This document shows, in pieces, positions 1-13,299 of a DNA stretch of 64,000 bases (positions within the stretch are counted from its first letter, which is position 1; every line of letters begins with the position of its first letter). The notes under the pieces were generated by a model, which saw only the letters and a list, made by a program, of their open reading frames with translations, searched no databases and was not told the origin of the DNA. Source of the stretch: Datisca glomerata (taxonomy: Eukaryota > Streptophyta > Magnoliopsida > Cucurbitales > Datiscaceae); assembly GCA_003255025.1 (NCBI GenBank), contig QANY01002235.1, positions 310,001 to 374,000 of the forward strand. Direction: 5' to 3'. Position numbers and translations under genes: made by a program.

Positions 1-1715
1 TCTTAGAGCCCTCTTCATGGTCCTCGACCATATTTCAAAGTTATCCTTAGTTAACAGGTCTGGGACGAGGGCCGTTTGTAGTTGTCTCCATGTTCAATTC
101 TGTAAGGATTAATGGGTTTGGATAAATTTGTCAAGAAATCTGATTCACTAGAATTATTTTTCTGGATATCAAATTCTTTGGTAATCTATTTTCTTGATGT
201 TTGCTCCGTCATTTTCCTTTTTCAGTAAGGCTCTCATATCATTTCAGGGTTTGAGAAATAGTAAAAATGGTAGAAATAAAGATGTGGGAGATGAAAAATA
301 AATAAGATTTTTTTGCATTAATTTATTCTATAAGAATTGTACAAAATAATATATAGACAAGCATTGTAACATAAAATCTAACTAATCCTATAATATGTTT
401 ACACATGACAGGAATAAAGAAACTGAAAGCTCAACAGAACGAGCTGAGGTGAGCAAATGAGGTTTAAGTGGAACAATGTCGTATTAGAAGAAGAGTCTTC
501 AACCAAAACTGTGTCGTTTTTCAACCTTCTCCTATTCTTCCTTTAAAGCTTCATGGATTTGAATTATTTTTTACCGTTGTAATGCTCTATCTCAGTGGCT
601 TCGACAATGGTGGGGTCTCTGAATTGGTATAACTCAATAGAGAGTGCCCCATCATCCAAGATGTATGGCCCCGAGTCTTTTAGAGCAGGATATGGAATAT
701 TTGCATTTGACATTATTGTTGGTTTTGTCAACCTCATCTGCGGGTCTCTCTGTCAATTTTTTTTGTGAAATATTGTGTAAAAATTAAGTGAATCTAAAAA
801 GTAGTTAATAAATCAAAAGATACATTAATTTTTACCGTATTACCATTGAACCAAATAGCCTTAACTTAATCTCAAATGGGGCTTATTTTGCTTTTATTGT
901 CTTTCAACTCATTTTGTAGAACTATTTGTTTAATATAGTGAAAATAAATATAACTAAATCAATTAATAAATAAGAAACATAAAATATATATTTATTAGTT
1001 TTCAACATATTACTATTGCACCAAATGATATTACTAAATTGCAAATGAGGCTTATTTGATTTTTGTGTATTTAATAACATTTTGAAAATTTATTTGTGAA
1101 ATATAGTATAAGTTGTAAAAATATTTACTTATTACATTTCAATGTGGATGGAAATGATACAAATTAATTATTATTTATTTCTTGCTAATTACACATTTCA
1201 TATTTGTTGAACTACCTATCATATATATTACTCCACATAAAATTTTAATAAAAACAATGCGTCAAACCTTTAAAAAATATATATTTATAAATAGTCAACC
1301 ATCTCTATTTGAATACTTTAAATAGTCATAGATGTCTTCTCAAATAATTCAAGCAATTGCAATTCAATGAATAAAATATAGATTTACTAAGTACTTGAAG
1401 ATTTCACATTCTATATCTCTATTACTATGGTATATATTATCTTTTCATTTATTTATATATATATATATATGAATATATACTCAAATTAATTATACTAAAT
1501 ATTTACGTCCTAACTCCTAACTATATGATTGGATGAATTTATAAAAAACAATTACAAGTTAATTAAAGCAAGAATAGGCCAAATTATAACAACAAAAATA
1601 GCTTGGTCTGGTGGCAGTTGCCTTGGAGACGGTCCAAAATTAGTAAAGGTTGAACTCCCTTCTTTTACATTATATTTTAGAGTTGCATGTAAAGCAAAAC
1701 GGGGCATTCAAGTTT
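1..1715. other. AT-rich intergenic DNA, no gene seen
   Basis: No reading frame of convincing length or similarity is visible on either strand. The DNA is very AT-rich, with a short TA microsatellite at about 1454-1470. Short open frames near 1529-1717 have no recognisable content. Confidence 0.6.
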
Positions 1716-1717
1716 GA

Positions 1718-1935
1718 AAAGCTCGAGCCGAACAGTGTAAGAGTTGGGAGTGGCCTGGCCCGCTACTACAAAGGCCTGGCTGGTTGGTTTCTTATCCGTG
1801 CTTGTCCGTGACCGTCCCATCTTGCCCGTTGGAACGCCCAGTCCTTCCATCTCAGTAGCCTGGGACCGGCTCGTAACCTGTTGGGGCTGATGACTGCAGC
1901 CCATGACCGACCCGAACTGGCCTGGTTGTCACAAT
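1718..1935. other. GC-rich island of unknown nature
   Basis: About 215 bp rich in GGCC, CCGG and GCCC words, standing out sharply from AT-rich DNA on both sides. Overlapping short minus-strand frames exist but match nothing I recognise. It could be the end of a DNA transposon, an organellar scrap or a degenerate exon; the sequence alone does not decide. Confidence 0.35.
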
Positions 1936-4900
1936 AGTTAGTTACTTCGGGAAGATAAAAATACAGAATATAATTTAGCAAGAATAATATGAATATAAAA
2001 GGGTCAGACATTCGATAAAATTTCTATCTATAATATGTAATTCATAATAATTCAGATATATTTATTAAATGTGTATAATGTGTGTCCATTTAAAAAATTA
2101 GATATAAAAATAGAGTTTGTAAATATATGATAACTAGAAAAGTACATATTTATAAGATAAATGACAAAATAATCATTCATTACAATAAAAAATTATTAAT
2201 AATTTTACAGATAATAGTCATCGAATAATTGATTATCTAAAATATGAAAATAAGTAAAGTTGATAAACACATTTTTTACTCAATTGAAAAACTATATGTA
2301 TAAATAAATATTAATATATTATTGAATATATAATAATATTATATTCGTACTTCTAAAATAATAAAAATTTCATTATCATTGACTTTGATTTTTTTATTTC
2401 TTATTATATCAAATAATTTTTTTATCATTTTGAACAACTTATAAACTTAAAGTATTTATTAAAGGAAAAAAAGAAAAATACCTAGTAAAAGAAAAAAAAT
2501 AAAATGCATGATAAAAGAAAAAAATAAAATGAATAATGAAAAGAAAACAAGCAAAACAAATACATAGGGAGAAGCCTAGGTTCGAACCTAGGTTAAATCA
2601 CTTCTGTATTATACGCGTATTATTTAGTAGGGGTAAAAAATATGTGAAATTTTTCATATTTTTTAGAGAAATTCGGGAATGGTCTATGAAATTCAGAAAA
2701 TGAAAAATACACGTACAATAAACACATATAATACGCGAATTAACTAACTATTGTTGCCACCAGTAGTTTAGATTAGCCCTGAAAATTTCAATCATTAGAT
2801 TTCTTTAAGATTTCTTTCCCACCCCGGGCCAGAACTTTCATCCCGTTCAAATTTGTCCCCGCTGTCCCTTCCCGAGTGTAGTTTCATAATATTAAGATAA
2901 ATAATAAAAACAATCATTTGCAAGTGTTGCAAGTTTGCAATATTGTGTTGCAAAACTTGCAACACATATATAGTTGCAACAATGTGTATACTGAATTTTG
3001 ACCCGTCATGAGGCTCGTGGGACGAGACCGAAATGAGGCTTTTGTCTTGGGAAAGAAAGATCTCATCTTGTTAACCAGTTAAAGTAACGATGATAAATGA
3101 GTAATTTTTTTAAAAACATCATAATTATGGACTTAAGTATAAAAAACATCAAATTCGCCCTGTGACAGTTAGGTGCAAATTTCAAATTTTGCGGAATACA
3201 AAATTCTCCCTATTTTTGAAGTTATATATGATACATACTATACATAATATATATTATATATTTTTTATACATTAAATGCATCCTATATGAATTCGAGCTC
3301 AGGGCTGATGGTTACTTTTAATTTTTTTCGACCTTGGGTTATTTATATATTTTTTTTGAAAGAATGACTTATTTTTAGTGATAACCCTAACACTGAGTAA
3401 CTTCCACTTTTCTCTAAATCCACCATCTTCAACCTCCTACCTAATTGGAAGTGCTTGAATCCAATAGTCCTCTTCTCAAATTTCCATTGTAGTTTTCTTC
3501 ATCGGGGAGGGGGCCATCTCATTGCCCCCTCTCCGGTGATGTCTCTTTTTAGTTTTTGCAGTTATTTTTTTCTATCTTAATATCTTGTTGTTACATGGAT
3601 TAAGTTCTATGGTGGTTGTAGTCTATTTTGTGGTTTTCATGACATCTTAGAACTATAAGGCTTGTTGGTATTCAAAGTGTTACAAATCGTATGCAAATGT
3701 CACTAGATGCAATCAGAAATATGTTTTTCTATAAATCATTTGTATCTTATTTCTAATTTTATTTTGTAGTTTCATGAGCTTTTGTTTTAAGTTTTACAAT
3801 TCTAGTTTGTATAGGTTAGATATTTTTCCTCATTGTATAGATGATGTTTTTACAACGTTACACTTTGAGTGGTTATAATTGCTCTTTTGATGATCAATGG
3901 ATCTTATTTGTAAAAAAAATTATAGTCCTAACCCATTAATGTTCCATTGGGTCGAGATTTAACATCCTGATGATGCTTAACCAACTACCTAGAACTTGAA
4001 CATGAAATATGGGACCAAAATGTGATCGATGTATTAAATTTTGAAGCATTCGGTTTTAAGTAGGTTTCATACTTAAAAACCGCAAACCAATCAATAACTA
4101 TGATTTTCTTCTCCTTCAAACCGAATAGAATGGGACTACGTGGAAAACGGAAGCTGGCACGGTCAGTCAGTTTTACTTAGAACCCTTCTGAATTGCACTC
4201 TTTTGTCAATACAGTTGCATATTAGCCACCAATGAAATTTAGCTACAATTTTGACCCTCTTCAGAAAGTCTCATCTCTAATGTGATTTTAGTTTTTTCAT
4301 TTTAAGTAACATATTTCTTAACGAATTGATTACACGATTTTCTCCTTCCACGGCATGATCTTCAACTGATTTGGTGGAGCTTCAGAATTAATTGAAATCT
4401 GAAACAAAATTCAGTGAGAGTTCTTGAAATCAAACTACCTTCATCTTCTTCTTTCAATTTTTCTCGATGATCGTCGGGTGAAATTTTTGCTTTCATTTCT
4501 TTGTTTTTTCCAATAGTTTGTTTCCAAATCTCAACTTTGGCTGTGCTTGAAGAAAACAAAGCCTTACAGAAATTATTGCTAAGAATAATGGTGAATAGTT
4601 TGATTTGAAGAGCATCGGATCTGAGTTTTTGCAACTTGACGGAATTTGCAGAAATCTTCGAGTTGTCCATCCAATAATATTCAAAGGTATGTACAGGATC
4701 TGTGATTACTGTTAGAATCATATCTATCTTTACTTTTGAATTGTTTACCAAGCAGATAACTTATTTACTATTTGAGGGCTTCTAGTCTAAGAAGTCAAAA
4801 AGGTCTAATTAGACGTTTTTATTATGAAATGAAAATAGTTTGATACAAAATACATTTATGTGATCCGAATTTGGAACTTAATGTTTGTATTGTGGGCTTC

Positions 4901-7084
4901 TAGTGTTATGGAAGTGAAAAGAACCCAATGAGATGTTTGACTAACTTCGCTAAACTTTAATATTTTGTTGCATCTTGTCCTCAAATTGTATTTTGATACT
5001 AATTTTGAGCCTTGTGGTCAATTTTAGTACTACTAGTACCAAGCGGAGTGAAAGACACCTAATGATACGTGCTTTCACCGTAGAGAGACTAATTTGAAAA
5101 TACTTTAATGTTTTGACTGTATCTTGTCCTCAAATTTACCTTTTTTAATACTAAATACACGTTTAAGATAATATCACTTTTTGATACTAAATACTTTAAT
5201 TAGGCAGTTGGAACTTAATCTTGTAGCTCATGTTTGATTCAATCAACAAAATCTACTATGATCATTACGTATTTTCATATACATTAAAGTTAAACACTAA
5301 AATTTTGAAAAGGCAAGCCAAATTGAGAAGAGTTAAAAAACTATATTGGAAGAGGGGAATAATTTTTTAATTACGTACAGTTCCTGAATTTTGAAAATCA
5401 AGAAACTTTCTTTATCTAAAATATGATATTAACACATTAGATTATCAAAACTAAAATAACACAAATTATATAAGTATCTATTAAGATTTCATATTACAAA
5501 TCAATCAAATAATTTTTATAATATTTAAACTTCACGTTAATTCATATTAAATTAATGATAGTTGAATTTCTACTTAGAAAATGAAATACTAAAAAGTTAC
5601 GCTTTCTTAGTTTGAAATTTAAATTTGAGTTATTTACTTAATAAATAAAAAATATGACTTTTTATTATTAAATTTAAAATTTTAGTTAACTTTTTTAATT
5701 AAAAAAAAACAAAGTTGGTCCCTCTTATCCAATATACACCTGAAAATTAACCAAAAAACAAATCACTCCCCCAAACAGCTAAAACCATGTCTTTGCAAAT
5801 TCCCTCCATATTCCTCCATTAATTTTTAGGTATCTGTTAAAATCTTTGCTTCTAATTTAATTCCTATCAATTAATATCATAAGATACAATAATTGAACGT
5901 TATGGAAATTAACTATATCCAATTGCCAATGATCGGAAGGGTTTAGAATTAATGTATTACTATAATAAGAGACATTATGTTATTGAAGGGTTGCTCTAAT
6001 TAGAGAAATTAATACAATTTAAAGGTGAAAAAATAGTATAAATAGAGAAACTTGGTAAAGGGAATAACGTGAATTTTTTTCGTACTATTCATTATTTTTT
6101 TCAGCACTGTTAATTTATTTTAATTTTTTGTTAAGTAGCCCGTATTATTTATCAATTTTCTTTTAAATGTCATTTACTTTTTATTCTAATTCTTCTTTGT
6201 TGTCTCGATTTAGCTGTGGCAAGGGATGAGAGAGAGTGGATCATGAGATGACATCTTTTGTCAAATAATATGTTAAATTTTGATGATATACAGTGAAGAG
6301 TTCGATTCTAAGCGGTAGTATTATTCTAATTTCAGTGATTATTTTTGCCTTAAATTTTATTTTCTTAGTTATGACCACAATTTTACCGGACATTTTTTGG
6401 AAGAACATGTTGTACATACTATTTAAAATTATTAATCAATGTTAAAAGTTGTAGTTCATGCTACCGTAAAAATTCAATATGCATTTTTTTTCACAAAAAC
6501 TCACTCACACATATATATTCATTATATTTGTTGATATATATGAATTAATAATAAAAGTAACTTCTAATTTTTTAAAACCATTTTCAAGAACAAAACATAC
6601 TAGCTCATGTTAATATCAACACGCGCTTATATCTAATTTGTCTGAGATAACTCCTAAACATCTATCAAGATAATGCATTGTGTAACAATAATAAGTGAAA
6701 AATTATAGAATTTCAGTAGAAATGAGTAGGTCTCCATAGAGAAATCTTTCACATAGTAATTCATTGACGAAAATAATTTACATAATTTATTAACTCACCA
6801 CTTTATTCTTCAAGAGACAATTATTTCGAGTCATATTATCATAATATGCATAAGTTTATAATTTCCTCCATAATGTTCTTGAATATCTTCTTTATGTCAT
6901 TCTTTTAATTTTCTTTTTATGAAAACTTAGAACTTCAATATTGGAGTTAATTGTATTCCTTATTGTTTCAAAAAAAAATTTGTTCACTATATTACATCCC
7001 AATATCATGTTTCATTTAAGATAAATGATTTATTTTTAGCACCAACTTTTTATTAGTTTATTGAAATTTTAAATGAAAACCGAA
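1936..7084. other. AT-rich intergenic DNA with small hairpins
   Basis: I see no supported gene here. The longest minus-strand frame (4362-4751, 129 codons) has no recognisable motif and probably arises by chance. Local structures are an 18-bp perfect palindrome at 2575-2592, a 9-bp-arm hairpin at 2945-2965, and a GC-rich hairpin at 3503-3535 with 11-bp arms (one mismatch) and an 11-nt loop. Two diverged copies of a short phrase around 'tgtcctcaaatt' near 4975 and 5127 suggest an old dispersed repeat. Confidence 0.5.
2575..2592. repeat. 18-bp perfect palindrome
   Basis: CCTAGGTTCGAACCTAGG reads the same on both strands. It contains a TTCGAA core resembling a tRNA T-arm, but no acceptor or anticodon arm can be folded around it, so it is not called a tRNA. 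Confidence 0.7.
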
Positions 7085-7184
7085 ATTTCAGTTCTCTAAT
7101 ATAGTCGAACCGGAACGTACCACAGATACATATGAAACCGAATGAACCGGCGATTTTCGATTTGATGTGGTCGGTTCATTTGAA

Positions 7185-8333
7185 CATCCTCTCTCTCTCT
7201 CTGATCTCACGAAGCTCCAAATACTACTACCCATTTCGTTTTTTTTGCAGACCATCCTCTCAAACCTACTGGCTATCACCACTAAGAAGCTTCCCTAGAC
7301 CATTCTGCGGCAGGTATCTGTCCCCTCTCTCTCTCTGCAAATCTGCTTATCTGTCTCAAGAGGTCGTTTTTCTTTCTCTGCTTTCTTTTCTCCATTCCAT
7401 TATCGGTTTTTTGCTTTCTTTTCTCTAATAGAATAGGTTGATATTATCTCATAAGAGGTTTCTGAAAAGAAATTCATTGGAGAATTCAATTGAATAGGTT
7501 TCGCTCACCTAATTAGATCTATTGCAGAAGGGGTTCTCTATACATTTGAAATTTTGGAGTAATCAATTGATTAGAGAAATCCATTTCTTTTAAATAGGAC
7601 CAAAATTTCATAAACGATTTCTCCAGTACTTCATAAACGATTTCTTCTCTCTAATTGAATAGGTTGAAATCGATATGAAATTTTGGTCCAGTTTGAGGTG
7701 CTAGAATTTTGAAATTATGCTTCTGGATCTAGCTGAAGAACAGATTGGTTTAACTACATTGTTCTTTAAAGTGAGATGCAACATTGTTCTATAAATTGAA
7801 ATAAAAAAGAGTTTTCAGTCAATTTGTTTTCCTTCTTGCATGTCGTTTTGACCATTTTTTGCTGTTATAGGGAAAAACCATATTTACGGAAGATGCCCGG
7901 AGTATAATGTGGTTTGTGGTTCTTGGAATATTTGGTAACATGAATCAGTGGTTTGTTTGCAATTGGGAAGATTTTTAACGAGTCTGATTTCTGAACTGTA
8001 CTTCTATTAACAACCTTAGACTATTATTAGCTGAGCATGTATTGTATGTTGATATATGAATTCATGGGAAATATATACCAAATATCAAACATGTTTTTAC
8101 AATATTTATAATCATCTACAATTTTATGTACTGCTTCCAAATGCATTTTCAGAAATTAAAAATCTTTTGAAAACACTATCGTTTTCCTTGTTGGAAAAAT
8201 TGAAAATACAAATTCAAATCACGAACCAGACCGGCCCTTAAGTTTTCTTTTTATCTCTTTAGGATTGTGAAATATAATAGTTGAAGAGGCTTGACTATTG
8301 TGTAGCTAAGTTGAAATAAGGAGCTTTGATTAG
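7185..8333 (+). promoter_or_regulatory. THOC7: THOC7 leader: CT-rich 5' UTR exon and leader intron
   Basis: A CT tract at 7188-7202, common near plant transcription starts, is followed by a CT-rich leader. A good donor (CAG|GTATCTG, GT at 7314) and an AG at 8332-8333 immediately before the ATG suggest a leader intron of about 1 kb ending right at the start codon; AGs at about 8303 and 8309 are alternatives. The 98-codon frame at 7132-7428 crosses this donor and is probably not translated. The promoter upstream lies next to an ACCGAA/CGGTT-rich stretch (about 7085-7175). The intron is inferred from splice signals only. Confidence 0.5.
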
Positions 8334-10085
8334 ATGTCCGTGAAAGGGAGGAGACTTTCCGGCCGGGGAGAAGCAGTGGCTGCAAACTATGCTTTTGGAC
8401 CACATGAAGATGACATTATCATAAAACACAGACTCCTAACTCGGACAACCACAACAAGAGGTGAACCACCTCTCAAGAAACTTCAGAAAAAGTTCACCTC
8501 CTTTGTCCTTGAGATTGAAAAGGATGAGGATAACTACAGTGATTGTGAAAAACTTTCCCGAGCTTTCTTGCAAGAGTTATCTACATTTGAGATTCCGTTG
8601 CTAAAGAGTAAAGCGGTTGTTGATGCAAATATAAGAGAGAAGGAGAGCTTCAACGAGTTGAAAGATGAGATTAACAAGCAGATTTTGCAAACACAGGTTG
8701 ACATAGAAGATCTTAAGAAACAACTTGAAGAGAGCAAGATCGAGAGGCAACACAAGGAAGAGTGTGAGGCAATTAGGAAATTGATCGCAGCACAACCGCC
8801 TAGAGCTGAGACACAGAAGATCATAACCGAGCTAGAGAAAGAAATTGCATCTCTGGATGCAGAGAACACAGCAAGTTCTAGGATGTTGGAGCTTCGCAAG
8901 AAGCAGTTTGCTCTTTTATTGCATGTGGTACGTGAGCTTTGCAAATTGTCTTCATGGTTTTATCTCGTTCTACATAAAGTACACTCTTTATTTTAATTAT
9001 CTCTTAATCTTTAAAAAATTGATGTTGGTTTGGAGAGAAATGATAGCTAAGACTTAAGAACTAAGATATCTCGACGATCTTGGCAGTTTTTGGTATTTGT
9101 TGGAAGGAATATGAGAAAGCTAACCTACCAGGATATGATTAGTAGAACAAGTATTTAGATAAGGTTTATACTGAGTATCATTGCTTTATGAAGTGCAATA
9201 TGAAGTCAGCTGATGGTGCTTGTTATTTCAAGATAGTAGAGTTCTATTATTTACAGTTTTAGGCTTCCCTGTTATCTGGGGTAGCTCAAATAGCTTGACA
9301 AGACTAATAATCATGGTCTCAATTTAACAGACAATTATCTGGCCAAAACCCAAGGTTCTGAAACAGTTTATCAATTCCCTTTGCTGAACTAGAGATAAAC
9401 TTGCCAAATAATCAGCCTTCAGAACTAGAGATAAACAGGTTATATGACTGTTCTTACCAGTTGGCAAACCGGAAAAGACCATCTTTAATTACTTATATAT
9501 ACTTTGTAAAACCGAAGTCCTGAGTATTTGAAATACCATAAGATATTCTGCGTGTATCAAAGGATAGGATGCGTTCTTATGAATTGTAGAGTTTCTTTGG
9601 TTGCTGTAATTGAGAAATTGTAAGCAGTGTTCCTCAGAATATGCTGATGCAGAGATTGTAAAATATTGAAAAGATTTCGACCATATTTCAGGAGGTCAAA
9701 TATCTGTTTCTTAGAATATCTTAACTTATTTATATCCAAGTACATCTAGGCATCGGTTTTTTCCCAATGTTTGGCAACTTAATTTTCACTTTTTATTTGT
9801 CCAGTTTGATCATAGTTAAGGTTGATGTCTGTAGTATGAACATATGGGCTGACTCTCTCAATATTCTGATTTGACAGTTCCGGATTCCATTTGCGCATTT
9901 GGGTCGTGATTTCGCTGACTCTTTCTGTACCTTGTTGCTTGACTCTTGCACAGGTCGACGAGTTGCAGAATACAATAGAGGAGGAGCAAAAGGCTCTACT
10001 TGAAGAAATCAGAATCACAACTGAAGAGCAAAAGAATGGAATGGAGGAGGCTAATGGAGGTTTGGAAGCCATGGCCATTGATTGA
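8334..10085 (+). CDS. THOC7: THO complex subunit 7 (THOC7/Mft1 family), two coding exons
   Basis: Coding exons are 8334-8927 (198 codons) and 9954-10085 (43 codons plus stop), giving a 241-residue protein, about the usual plant THO7 length. The family is a small coiled-coil subunit of the nuclear THO/TREX complex, which couples transcription to mRNP assembly and mRNA export and, in plants, supports small-RNA pathways. Seen here: the near-invariant block [15 protein letters not shown] at about residues 35-49, then long Glu/Lys/Gln-rich helices (about 75-235) including [15 protein letters not shown] and [15 protein letters not shown]. The splice is phase 0, CATGTG|GTACGTGAG to TTGCACAG|GTCGAC, and joins HV to VDELQ exactly as expected for the family. 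The start was chosen because the conserved N-terminus (MSVKGRR) begins there. No frameshift or stop is seen. The first exon reads on into the intron as a 220-codon frame, which is not the real C-terminus. Confidence 0.95.
8928..9953 (+). other. THOC7: THOC7 coding intron
   Basis: Phase-0 intron of 1026 bp, starting GTACGTGAG and ending TTGCACAG. The body is T-rich, with no recognisable coding content or repeat on either strand; short minus-strand frames inside it look like chance. Confidence 0.9.
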
Positions 10086-13000
10086 TGTCTGTTTTATGTC
10101 TTGGGTTTTGCAATACTAGGAATGTATGCTTTTATTAGTGTTTTTGTTACACTCGTTATGTTTAGATAGTGTAGTTGAACAAAATGATATAGCGGACTAT
10201 TCTTCCATTGTATTTGCAGTATTATGAGCAAACTTTTGAAGTTCAAGTAATTTGGAGTTAGTTTAGCTTGCATTTATATTACTTAGAAATGTTATTCTAG
10301 TTCTTGCAATAAGCTTTATTCTGAGTATTTAGAGATTAATTCAATGATATTCCATGATTACTGGTTATTGTTGACGATTGCAGGGTATTAAAATTATTCA
10401 GGTCTTTTTAACTAATACAATTCTTTTTAACTAATACAATTGTTTGATTACTAGTTAGTTATCCAACTATTTGTTTCTTGTACGATTTGTTATGTGCTAA
10501 GATGACTCCCAAATTTTTTTTTCCTTTCCATTTCTTTTAGTATTTACTTTCAAAGTGTCGAAGCGCTTCTGGGAATTGAATTGAAAAGGCATCAGCATTG
10601 CACTTAATTTTGTCAACATTTTCATATGGTTTCTACTCTCATAGAGTAGACGACGTAGGAGGAGCTTCCCGGGTCAGCAAAACCAAGTCTTGGTGGATGA
10701 GGATCTTATATGGACTTATGTGTCAGCTAAATAAAAGTAGAGGAGGTGTTGTTGTAACTAAGACAAACTATATATAATGGTAATGTTGGTGTAGTTTATC
10801 CGATCAAAATTGTCAATGGTAGTAAAAATGTAACTTCATAATTTTGTTAACATCAACAGATTTCATTAAGCCTTAAAAAAGTTCAATGAGATATTTTTCT
10901 ACCTCTTACCATCAACTTCTCATTTGCAAATTTACAATTTCAAAGCTAATTCTTGAATAACATAGCTGTCTGCATTGCTATACTTTGCAATAACATTACA
11001 ATAGAGACCGAAGCTCTCTTTAGCCCAAAAAATTGAGCTATAACAGCAACAACACTGTTCAGAAACTTCCAGTCACATGCATTTGATAACAGTCTTCTGG
11101 CCAAATTCAAGTTTTCTTCAGCAGCGGCTAATTCTGCTTGTTCCATACTTATGACTTCAACTCTTTTACTACAGAAGCATAATAAGTCACCCAACCAGTC
11201 CAAAAACTACACCAACACTTCTTTCAAGCTCTCAAGGGACCGTTTGTTATAAGATTGTGAGTAAATGATTTTTGAAATAAGATTATTAGAATATAATCGT
11301 GGGAATGTATATGCCTGAAAAATTAAGATTACTTTGTTTGTTAACACTTGAGAATGTTTTGATTTAATGGTGAGGGTGTTAGATTAGTTTGTTTGTTTTC
11401 ATGAAATAGACTAAAAAATACTTATGAATAATAATTACTTAATTTATAATAATATGACCAATATAAGTAATAACAAAAATGTAGATTTTACCCACAGATT
11501 TTTTTCATATATATTTATTAAATTTTCGATCAAACCATTATATTATGATACGTCGTGTAGGTTTTAATCAAATAACTTAGTGTATATTTCTTACTTATAA
11601 AAAAGAAACATTTTGTAATTTTTATCTTGAGATTGAATCAAACTGTTAATTGGTTTAATATAACCCTCGAATAAATTAATTATTATCAATATTTTCCCTT
11701 TTGATCCGTGATTAGTGAAAAAAATTATTTACAAAATAAAATAACGTAAAAAAGATGTATATGAAAATAAAATAGTAAACAGAAGCGGGGAAAAATACAT
11801 AACAAAATAATCAGAAGATGGATTGAGAAGTCTGTCAATCAAATTAGTTGCATAACTGTGTCAAAATCCATAAACCATGAAAATAAAATAACATATCAAA
11901 CAAATAAGATGAGAAGCAAAAATGAGAAGAAAGAAATATGCCCAATGTCATGATTCTCATGGAGAACATCCCCAATGTCCATAAGCTCATCCACTACCTT
12001 AGAATACCTCTCCATAACTAAAGACGAAAAATACCCCAGAAACAAATTTCCCCAGCAAGAACAGAGAAAGAACTAACGAAAGAGAACAAAGAAAAAGAGA
12101 ACCAATGCTTTTTTTTTTTTCATTTTCAACAAATGGGTCTTCAAAATCTTCACAAAAAATAAGTTGGTCTAAACGAGTGAAATCAACAGAAGCTTTTCTG
12201 CTTTTTTTTTTCATGATTTTCGCCTTTTATTTTTCCTGTGTTTTCCCATGGTAGAAATCTCGAAGCCTTTCTGCTCTGTTCCAATGGAGAACTAAAAAAC
12301 TGAGCTTCAGATGGACCTGAGCTCCAATTAACGACAAAAGGAATTAATGAGAAAATACCAAAGAAGAAAAAGAAAACTAAATATTTTCCAACGTCGTTTG
12401 CATCTTCTCGAATTTTCTCATCCAAACTCAAAGTTACTAAAAGAAAATCAAGAAGCAGAACCTGCTTCACGTTGCAGAAACCTTCGTAAGCGGAGAGTAC
12501 AAAATCAAACGCTTTCACTAGAGACAGCAACGACGACGTACTCTGTGCAAGCAGAGTTCACAAAATGCCCAAAAAATCCGTCAATAATTACATTCCAGAC
12601 TAACAGAACCAGAGAGAGAGAAAGAGAGAGAGATTACCATGGGTCGTCGGAGCTCGTGAGTGAGAAGGAGAGGGAGAAGGCAGAATGCAGAAGAGACACC
12701 TTCGTGAAAGAACTTATCATGGGTCTGCTCGTGAGTAAGAAGGAGAGTGAGAAGGCAGAACGTGAAGAGAAGCCCGAAATAGTTATACGCCTAAATGATA
12801 TTAAGATATCTTCAGTGAAGCTATTGTGGCATTCTGATTATATTAAACACTAAAAAAAATTAAATGAAACAAATGAATGTTAATATCATTTCACGTTACA
12901 GACATATCACCTAACACCTAATGTATAAAAAGTTGTTTGCCCTTGGAAAATTTGTCACTAAAGACGCACGTGGTTATCCTGTGGACTTAAAAAAATTATA

Positions 13001-13290
13001 AAGTCAATGTTATGTACTTGTCATGCGTCTGCACCATATAATGACCATGTGTTGAGGTATCATAGGCCTGAAGATCGTGCCAAGTGTCAGCACAGAACTC
13101 AACTAGATAGCTGCTGCCCGCTAGTTGAGGTATCCTAATTTTTTTGGGCCTGTTCGGATGCTATCCTGTTCCAACAGAACGTTGACTAATCAATGTGAGA
13201 TCATCATATCATACAACAAAAATTCCACAGCGACCCCATTTTACAGGATTGAGACTTGTGACAGACCCTCAGGATGGAATGATGATGTTT
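10086..13290. other. Intergenic DNA downstream of THOC7
   Basis: The first ~200 bp form the THOC7 3' UTR region; no polyadenylation site can be fixed. A purine-rich GAGA tract lies at about 12610-12690. Long frames on both strands at 12183-12853 overlap each other and are low-complexity, so neither is called. No other supported gene is visible. Confidence 0.5.
10946..11203 (-). CDS. Unrecognised 85-residue open frame
   Basis: The predicted product begins MDWLGDLLCFCSKR, continues with an alanine/glutamate-rich helix-like stretch (MEQAELAAAEENLNLARR), and ends with a hydrophobic tail rich in Val, Ala, Met and Leu. I do not recognise the family. Its composition is more protein-like than that of the surrounding chance frames, so it could be an exon or a gene relic. 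No splice partners, leader or neighbouring domain support it. Confidence 0.2.
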   Translation of the reverse strand: MDWLGDLLCFCSKRVEVISMEQAELAAAEENLNLARRLLSNACDWKFLNSVVAVIAQFFGLKRASVSIVMLLQSIAMQTAMLFKN

Positions 13291-13299
13291 AAAATACAT

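Noticed and set aside
2575..2592. tRNA-like TTCGAA palindrome
   Set aside because: No acceptor stem, D-arm or anticodon arm can be placed around it.
7132..7428. 98-codon frame in the THOC7 leader
   Set aside because: It is CT-rich low-complexity, crosses a good splice donor at 7314, and has no conserved content; it is leader plus intron.
8534..8944. 136-codon minus-strand frame
   Set aside because: It is the antisense shadow of THOC7 exon 1.
12183..12853. Overlapping frames of 115 and 168 codons on opposite strands
   Set aside because: Both are low-complexity, lie over purine- or pyrimidine-rich DNA and show no known motif.
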